NCBI RefSeq assembly: GCF_014642875.1
Contig: NZ_BMJC01000002.1
Location: forward strand, 992,001-1,056,000
DNA length: 64,000 nucleotides
DNA from: Puia dinghuensis
Lineage (GTDB): Bacteria > Bacteroidota > Bacteroidia > Chitinophagales > Chitinophagaceae
Direction: 5' to 3'
This document shows, piece by piece, positions 59,256-64,000 of this stretch. Made by a program: the position numbers and the translations under genes. The notes under the pieces are model-generated. The model had not been told where the DNA came from, did no database searches, and was given only the letters and a program-made list of their open reading frames with translations. Positions within the stretch are counted from its first letter, which is position 1. Each line of letters starts with the position of its first letter.

Positions 59256-59434
59256 ATTTGAATATGACTGTGACTAAAAAGAAAAATCTCGCCGGAAAAA
59301 GCCGGAAAAAAAGGATCCCTCCTGTGGTTGTGGTCACCAACACTATCCTCCCAGCCGAAGAAACACTGTTTCCTGAAAAATTAAAGAAGGCACAGGAAAT
59401 TCTATCCCGGACGAAATTTATGGATGAAAAATAG
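59249..59434 (+). CDS. Small basic protein partnered with DUF6934
   Basis: 61 residues beginning with a Lys/Arg-rich segment (TVTKKKNLAGKSRKKRIPP) and ending in an amphipathic helix (EKLKKAQEILSRTKFMDEK). The ATG at 59249 lies inside the DUF6934 stop region (ATGGTAA); ATG at 59264 is an alternative. The AT-rich composition matches the DUF6934 gene. Such a small, charged, overlapping partner is typical of antitoxins and of binding partners. I do not recognise its family. Confidence 0.5.
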   Translation: MVNLNMTVTKKKNLAGKSRKKRIPPVVVVTNTILPAEETLFPEKLKKAQEILSRTKFMDEK

Positions 59435-59746
59435 ATCGCGCCATCCGGGGATCAGTTGAAAGGTGCCCGTGCCGGGCACACGCTTCAAATCTGTGCCGAT
59501 GGGTAGGCGGGAAAAGGCGGATTCTCCTCAATGCTTTGTCGCGTTTGCCCCCGGGGACCGATGGGTTTGTCGGTGGCCCCAACGGTGAGATTGACTGGAT
59601 ATTCCATAGCATGGACGACGCTTCCACCTCCGCACCCATCCTTTCGCCCTGGGCAAGGGGCTGCCGCTGTTCTCCGCCGTGACCCAACCTCAACAGTTGA
59701 AGTTGATAGATATACAGGCTTTCCCCTGCGGCGCCGTAGCGCACAG
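59435..59746. other. Stem-loop and possible decayed coding stretch
   Basis: A perfect GTGCCCG/CGGGCAC stem with a TGC loop lies at 59463-59479, without a T-run. The rest is GC-rich again. In one plus-strand frame it reads protein-like text without a start (LPPGTDGFVGGPNGEIDWIF, then SMDDASTSAPILSPWARG) up to a stop near 59680. I do not recognise a family. It looks like the remnant of a gene broken when the AT-rich cassette arrived, but this is inference. Confidence 0.3.
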
Positions 59747-60280
59747 TTATTTAGGCACCCTTATCTCCTGCGAGTAATAATACACTCCATTTTTGGTATA
59801 GTACTCCGTATAGTGAAGGGCCCCGTTATCATAGAAAACATTTTCCCAAGTTACAAGCGCTGCCGGGGACGAATTCCATTGCCAGGTGAGCTTTGTATAG
59901 GATGAATCCGTGAAACTCCAGGTGAAAGTGGTTTGATTGCCATTGCCGTCGGTATAGACGCCGGTATAATTGGAATTGAAGGTGATGTATTCATTGTCGA
60001 GGTTCATGGTATTACTTGATCCGCCCCTGACATAATACAGCATGTTTCCCCCGACAGTCGCCCTGTCATAAATGGCCTTCCAGGAGTTAGCGGTCAGAAG
60101 AGCCGTCGAAATAGCAGTATCTTTCTCTTGCAGGGTGTCCGTAACGCGTAGCGTATCTGTTTTCTTCAAATAAACCGTATCGGTAACCGTTTGCTTTGTA
60201 CAGGAAGTAATGCCGATGGGACAGGTGAATATCACTATAACGATAGCGAGGGAAGAAAAGCAAAATATTTTTTTTAGCAT
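59747..60280 (-). CDS. Small lipoprotein of unknown function
   Basis: 177 residues. A signal peptide with lipobox IGITSC places the lipid-anchored Cys at residue 27. A repetitive Thr/Asp/Lys coil (TDTVYLKKTDTLRVTDTLQEKDTA) follows, then a domain of about 110 residues with alternating strands (WKAIYDRATVGGNMLYYV, YITFNSNYTGVYTDGNGNQ, TKLTWQWNSS), reminiscent of lipocalin-like lipoproteins of Bacteroidota. No function can be assigned. Confidence 0.75.
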   Translation of the reverse strand: MLKKIFCFSSLAIVIVIFTCPIGITSCTKQTVTDTVYLKKTDTLRVTDTLQEKDTAISTALLTANSWKAIYDRATVGGNMLYYVRGGSSNTMNLDNEYITFNSNYTGVYTDGNGNQTTFTWSFTDSSYTKLTWQWNSSPAALVTWENVFYDNGALHYTEYYTKNGVYYYSQEIRVPK

Positions 60281-60308
60281 TTGAACATAGGTTTTAGTTG
60301 GAGTATTT

Positions 60309-60316
60309 CAAAAATA
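60309..60316 (-). promoter_or_regulatory. TATTTTTG -7 box of the lipoprotein gene
   Basis: TAnnTTTG match on the minus strand 28 bases before the ATG at 60280, a normal leader distance. Confidence 0.4.
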
Positions 60317-60359
60317 GGCAATTTTCGCAAAAGTGCGAAGGTTGCTCCCGTTAACAGTT

Positions 60360-60875
60360 TCACGCCGGTATAGGTTTCTCCAATACTACGAGCTCCAATG
60401 GCTGCTTCTGGATGCCGAACTTTTCGCCGGCATGAAAGGGTTTGATCTCGCCGGTGCGGCGATAGCCATGCCGCTGATACCAGGCAAGGAGCTCGTGGCG
60501 AACGGAGATGACGGTGATGTTGATGGCCTTGCAGTGGTGACGACAGGCATAGTCGTCAGCTGCAGCGAGCAGTCGTCTGCCGATGCCCGCATTTTGTTGC
60601 GCGGGTTGGACGCTGAGCAGACCGAGATAGAGAGTGTCGCCTTCCTGCTGCAGATATACGCACCCGAGGATGACGCCGCTGGCGTCGGGGTATTTGAGGA
60701 TGACCGCGCCCGGTGTTTGCAACAACTCTTGGATGCCGGCGGCATCGGTACGGGAGCCGGAGATGAGGTGCGATTCGTGCGTCCAGCCTTGCTGCCCGCC
60801 TTCGCTACGATAGGCGCTGTTTACGAGGGCGACGAGGGCGGGGATATCAGCCGGACCCGCGGAGGTGATGGGCAT
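60360..60875 (-). CDS. GNAT-family N-acetyltransferase
   Basis: 171 residues. The acetyl-CoA binding segment is LYLGLLSVQPAQQNAGIGRRLLAAADDYA, which contains the Q/RxxGxG/A motif as QNAGIG. Earlier parts include IPALVALVNSAYRSEGGQQGW and VILGCVYLQQEGDTL; the late ELLAWYQRHGYRRTGEI is the usual motif B region. It should transfer an acetyl group to an amine; the acceptor is not known. Confidence 0.92.
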   Translation of the reverse strand: MPITSAGPADIPALVALVNSAYRSEGGQQGWTHESHLISGSRTDAAGIQELLQTPGAVILKYPDASGVILGCVYLQQEGDTLYLGLLSVQPAQQNAGIGRRLLAAADDYACRHHCKAINITVISVRHELLAWYQRHGYRRTGEIKPFHAGEKFGIQKQPLELVVLEKPIPA

Positions 60876-60889
60876 GTGTTATATTTTGG

Positions 60890-60897
60890 CAAATATA
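60890..60897 (-). promoter_or_regulatory. TATATTTG -7 box of the GNAT gene
   Basis: Perfect TAnnTTTG match on the minus strand 14 bases before the ATG at 60875 and just below the desaturase stop codon, so the acetyltransferase has its own promoter. Confidence 0.5.
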
Positions 60898-60899
60898 TC

Positions 60900-61991
60900 T
60901 CAAATGACGACCTCGGCTTTTTTGCTGTCGAGATATGGCTGGTGATATTCCGCCAGGAAAAGATGTTTTGAGTCGCGGTAGGCGCTGACGGCCCCGATGC
61001 GGTTCATGAATTTGATATAACACCAGGCGAGGTCCATCTGGTAGTTGAGAAACCCGCTGCGGGCGCTACAGGGGAAAAGATGATGATTGTTATGCCATTC
61101 CCCGGCCACGTAACCCGGCCAGAGCTGGTTGATAGAAAGATCCTTCCGGTGAAAATCGGTACCATCCCGATGCCGCATTTTGCCCTTGCCATGTCCTTCA
61201 TAATTAAAGGTCCGAACGCCAATGGCCCAAAAGCCGGCCGCGCCGAAAAGAGTAAAGAACAGGGCCGGGCCACCCAGCCAATAAAATACCGCCCCCCAGA
61301 AAGCCCAATTCAACAGCCAGCCAACGATGGTTCGGGTGGGGTTGGCGATGGAGCCCCATTTTTTGTATTGCCGGTAGGTATTGGCATGGACGCCCGTGTG
61401 CTCCATCAATTTCAAGACGCGCGCGTATTCTGCTTCGGTAAGATCGACGGAAATAGGTTGATGGTTCACGTCTGCCAGGAAACAATATAAAAACCCGGCC
61501 GAAGCATTGTATGGATCACCGGGTTCGTCCGACTTGGCATGATGGACATGGTGCGAAATGACATAGATCTCTTCCGGAACAACATTGATGGTAAGATTAC
61601 GGGTAATGAAGCGCCAAAAGTTGTTCCTGAACGTGTAGGCTCCATGAGTGCAATACCGATGATACCAGATGGTGCCATGTGTGCCCATGATCACCATACC
61701 GTATAAGAAAGCGATGCCCAGCAGATAGAAGCTGAAATAATGAAACAAGAACAAAACAAAGCAAGGGATAAGCAAAAGCACACGGGCCCAGCCAAAGAAG
61801 GCCAGCCAGTTCTTTTTTGTCCGCAAGATGTTAAGGCGAAACAGGAATTCATGGAAGATCTGCCGGGAAGTTGGGATGATGAGATTGTTCTCCTCGTCCT
61901 GCCAACCATAAGAGGGTGGCTGAAGAACATGATCCATCAGGTTTCTCTTGGGCAGGTTGTCTCGATCGGGGGTAGAAGGGGTATTGGGCAT
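60900..61991 (-). CDS. Fatty acid / acyl-CoA desaturase
   Basis: 363 residues with four membrane helices (about 70-95, 97-105, 222-240, 242-260). The three histidine boxes of membrane desaturases are complete: H111-RYCT-H116, H147-HV-HH151 and H300-NN-HH304. It should put a double bond into long acyl chains using O2 and a reductant, adjusting membrane fluidity. The Met at residue 19 (61937) could also be the start because the first 18 residues are hydrophilic and not conserved-looking. It has no adjacent electron-transfer gene. Confidence 0.92.
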   Translation of the reverse strand: MPNTPSTPDRDNLPKRNLMDHVLQPPSYGWQDEENNLIIPTSRQIFHEFLFRLNILRTKKNWLAFFGWARVLLLIPCFVLFLFHYFSFYLLGIAFLYGMVIMGTHGTIWYHRYCTHGAYTFRNNFWRFITRNLTINVVPEEIYVISHHVHHAKSDEPGDPYNASAGFLYCFLADVNHQPISVDLTEAEYARVLKLMEHTGVHANTYRQYKKWGSIANPTRTIVGWLLNWAFWGAVFYWLGGPALFFTLFGAAGFWAIGVRTFNYEGHGKGKMRHRDGTDFHRKDLSINQLWPGYVAGEWHNNHHLFPCSARSGFLNYQMDLAWCYIKFMNRIGAVSAYRDSKHLFLAEYHQPYLDSKKAEVVI

Positions 61992-62087
61992 GCAACTGGT
62001 GGGTTATGGCCGAATATAACGGGATTACTGCGATAATCGTGCACCTTTCTGTTCTTTATTTTCCCACAGATAACCCAGATAACCGGA

Positions 62088-62843
62088 TCAGGTGTTTGTT
62101 TGCACATCGTCCCAGTCAAGACCCAGGTTGCGGATAAGCCAGTTGAGGGCGCAGTATCGTTCCTGCACCACATCGGGGTTAATTCCGCCCGGCACCGGGT
62201 CGCCCTTTGCCCGGGCATCTTCGATGGCCCAGTGGATACGCAGGATGAGATCGGCCTGGTCGAGGATCTCCTTTTTCGAGCGGAGCGTTGCCTTTGCGCG
62301 CAGTTGCTGCTCCGTCAGATCGTGCAGGACTTTCAGGTCATTGGTCACAGAGCATTGTTGATCGGGATAGCCCAGCGAATCGATGAACCCCATCGCCCAG
62401 AGCAGGACGTGCAGGCTTTCGTAGCGCCAGATGGCGTCCGTACGCTGCTGTGGGGTGGGCCGCTCAGCAGCGATGAATTCTTTCTCCTTTGGCGAGAGCT
62501 TATCCATGATCTTCCAATCCTTGGCGACGGCCGCCAGCTGCTCGTCGGGCATGCCTTCGCCTTTCATCCCGATGTAGCAAAGGGCCAGGGCGCGGTCAAG
62601 GACCGTGTCCGTTTCCCTTATCGTCACTTTCGACTCGGCGTCGACGAAGAGGGCATGCGGATTCTTAAAGATGGGAATGTCGTGTTCCTTGCAGAAAGCT
62701 TCGGACTGCTGCCTACGGGCCTTCTGGTCGGGCGTTGGGTCGATGTGTTCGGGGCGCTTCGTCGGGCCGGAGAGTGGCTTTTCCTGGGCATTGACGATAC
62801 CGGACAGGAGCAGGATAGATAGGATAACGGAGAAGCTTTTCAT
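62088..62843 (-). CDS. DUF4272 domain exported protein
   Basis: 251 residues with a signal peptide (to about residue 19, GIVNAQ). The DUF4272 domain follows: QKARRQQSEAFCKEHDIPIF, then VLDRALALCYIGMKGEGM, the DAIWRYESLHVLLWAMGFID motif and a closing VQERYCALNWLIRNLGLDWDDV. Most DUF4272 proteins are cytoplasmic, so the signal peptide is unusual. Function is unknown. A TATCTTGT sequence 17 bases upstream on the minus strand may be its promoter. Confidence 0.85.
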   Translation of the reverse strand: MKSFSVILSILLLSGIVNAQEKPLSGPTKRPEHIDPTPDQKARRQQSEAFCKEHDIPIFKNPHALFVDAESKVTIRETDTVLDRALALCYIGMKGEGMPDEQLAAVAKDWKIMDKLSPKEKEFIAAERPTPQQRTDAIWRYESLHVLLWAMGFIDSLGYPDQQCSVTNDLKVLHDLTEQQLRAKATLRSKKEILDQADLILRIHWAIEDARAKGDPVPGGINPDVVQERYCALNWLIRNLGLDWDDVQTNT

Positions 62844-62925
62844 TGGATTTGGATTGGTGCCACAAGATAGGCTGAATGGGGGAGGCGGAAAATAGGTGTT
62901 ATCATAAGGGGGACATCAAACAAAT

Positions 62926-62950
62926 AAGGGAGAGGTTGCCCTCTCCCTTT
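62926..62950. terminator. Hairpin terminator downstream of pstS
   Basis: AAGGGAGAGG and CCTCTCCCTT are perfect arms with a short GCAA/TTGC loop, about 25 bases after the pstS stop codon on the minus strand. The T-run is better on the plus strand (CTTTT), but a T-rich ATTTGTTTG follows on the minus strand, so it probably ends pstS transcription. Confidence 0.7.
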
Positions 62951-62974
62951 TGTCGACTATAGTATGTCTATCAC

Positions 62975-64000
62975 TTACAGTACAGGCTTCCCATTATACG
63001 TAACCGATTTGAGCAGGGCATCCCCCACTTTAACGGCGGCGGGAGAAAGCGGCGCATAGTTGAGATCGGTGCTGAACTTCTGGCCATCGTGGATCATCCA
63101 GGAGAGAAGCTTCACGAGGTAGGTAGCACGGTCCTTTGAACGGCTGTTGTAATTCTGCTCCTTGTATAGGACTACCCAGGAAAAACCGGAGATGGGGTAA
63201 CCAGCGGCGGCATCCGTATTGGTGAGAGAGACCTTCGAATCCGCGGGGATAGCGACGTCGGCGGCTGCAGTGACGCTGGCGATGCTGGGATTGATGAATT
63301 TCCCCGCCTTATTCTGCATTTTCGCATAAGGCATGCTATTCTGGATAGCATAGGCCAGTTCGATGTACCCGATGGAGCCCGGTGTCTGTTTGATCAGCCC
63401 GGCCACCCCTTCGTTACCCTTGCCGCCAAGCCCAACCGGCCAATTAACGGCAGAGCCCTTCCCTACCTTGCTCATCCATTGGTCGCTGACCTTGGACAGA
63501 TAGGTAGTGAAGATATTGGTAGTGCCGCTGCCGTCCGAACGGTGCGCGATGAGGATGGGCATAGAAGGAAGAGCTACCCCTTTGTTGATGGCCGCGATCT
63601 TCGCGTCATTCCAGGTAGTGATATTCCCCAGGAAAATATCCGCCAGGACGGCGGGGCTAAATTGGAGTTGTGTCTTCACATCGGGCAGGTTGTAGCTCAA
63701 TACGACGGCGCCTGCGGTGACGGGGATGTGGATGGCGGGGCCGCTGGTGAGCGCTGAATCCTGTTTTCCGTTCATGGGCGCATCCGTAGCGCCAAAATCA
63801 ACCGTTTTGCTGGTCAGCTGGGAGATCCCGGCTCCCGATCCGACAGACTGGTAGTTGATCTCGACGCCGGTGTTGGTCTTGTACGCGGCGAACATCTTTG
63901 TAAAAAGGGGATAATCGAAGGAACTGCCGGCTCCCAGAATTTGTTTGTCATCCTGGTAAGGCATGTGTTCCTTGTTGAAGGTTGGTGTCATCATGCTCAG
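62975..64000 (-). CDS. pstS: Phosphate ABC transporter substrate-binding protein PstS, 5-prime end cut
   Basis: About 341 residues are visible; the frame is open to the window edge, so the signal peptide probably lies beyond it. PstS hallmarks are ILGAGSSFDYPLFTKMF, YQSVGSGAGISQLTSKTVDFGATDAP, ADIFLGNITTWNDAKIAAIN and AHRSDGSGTTNIFTTYLS, which hold the phosphate-contacting Ser, Asp and Arg. NEGVAGLIKQTPGSIGYIELAYA follows as usual. It captures phosphate in the periplasm for the PstCAB transporter. The rest of the pst operon is not in view. Confidence 0.93.
   Translation of the reverse strand: MSMMTPTFNKEHMPYQDDKQILGAGSSFDYPLFTKMFAAYKTNTGVEINYQSVGSGAGISQLTSKTVDFGATDAPMNGKQDSALTSGPAIHIPVTAGAVVLSYNLPDVKTQLQFSPAVLADIFLGNITTWNDAKIAAINKGVALPSMPILIAHRSDGSGTTNIFTTYLSKVSDQWMSKVGKGSAVNWPVGLGGKGNEGVAGLIKQTPGSIGYIELAYAIQNSMPYAKMQNKAGKFINPSIASVTAAADVAIPADSKVSLTNTDAAAGYPISGFSWVVLYKEQNYNSRSKDRATYLVKLLSWMIHDGQKFSTDLNYAPLSPAAVKVGDALLKSVTYNGKPVL

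Noticed and set aside
1-64000. tRNA, rRNA, transposase or integrase genes
   Set aside because: None could be recognised on either strand by reading; a covariance search would be needed to exclude small RNAs.

Overview
The window looks like chromosome of a Bacteroidota member, most likely family Chitinophagaceae. This is inferred from gene families only, not from any marker-gene comparison. Supporting signs are a SusC/SusD pair controlled by an ECF sigma factor and a FecR anti-sigma protein, two proteins with type IX secretion (T9SS) sorting tails, DUF5686, RteC and LytTR regulators, many lipoproteins and outer-membrane barrels, and TAnnTTTG-type -7 promoter boxes. The G+C content is visibly above one half. 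I saw no tRNA, rRNA, CRISPR array, insertion sequence or prophage.

Layout. 1-2580: a minus-strand operon of ECF sigma factor, membrane-anchored beta-barrel, OB-fold protein and a cut-off lipoprotein. 2581-4681: a LytTR regulator with a strong terminator, a truncated RteC-like protein and an AT-rich non-coding stretch with degenerate repeats. 4682-8351: a helical-repeat protein, a flavin oxidoreductase and a DUF4251 protein. 8425-15077: a sigma/FecR/SusC/SusD uptake operon. 15207-20583: a DUF5686 outer-membrane protein that seems to start on ATT, then a sterol-desaturase-like protein and ArsR-type regulator divergent from a cytochrome P450. 20540-24927: a glycan operon (GH2, sialidase-like) ending in a pdxA gene that has lost its middle. 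24994-31630: DUF1579, a 1594-residue MBG-repeat adhesin and an OmpA protein. 31633-42557: GH2, ferredoxin reductase-like, metallo-hydrolase, serine hydrolase, a membrane patatin, Dabb, FKBP and an FHA-PrsW fusion. 42649-46746: an MFS exporter and a secreted BNR protein.

46878-52559 is a very tight five-gene operon in the order zwf, DUF1080, GH2, rpiA, SDR. It joins sugar release outside the cytoplasm to the pentose phosphate pathway. 52629-57227 holds an M1 peptidase, a lone ABC ATPase divergent from a HipA-like kinase/DUF3037 gene pair, and a DUF4412 protein. 57272-64000 has a second serine hydrolase, an AT-rich two-gene DUF6934 cassette, a decayed stretch, a lipoprotein, a GNAT acetyltransferase, a fatty acid desaturase, a DUF4272 protein and the phosphate-binding protein PstS, cut by the window edge.

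The best candidates for undescribed biology are the HipA-like kinase/DUF3037 pair with its divergent ATPase, the DUF6934/small basic protein cassette, and the MBG adhesin whose three-domain block repeats at exactly 738 bp five times. Smaller oddities are the in-frame pdxA deletion, the ATT start, and several genes whose -7 promoter box almost touches the start codon, which suggests leaderless transcripts.
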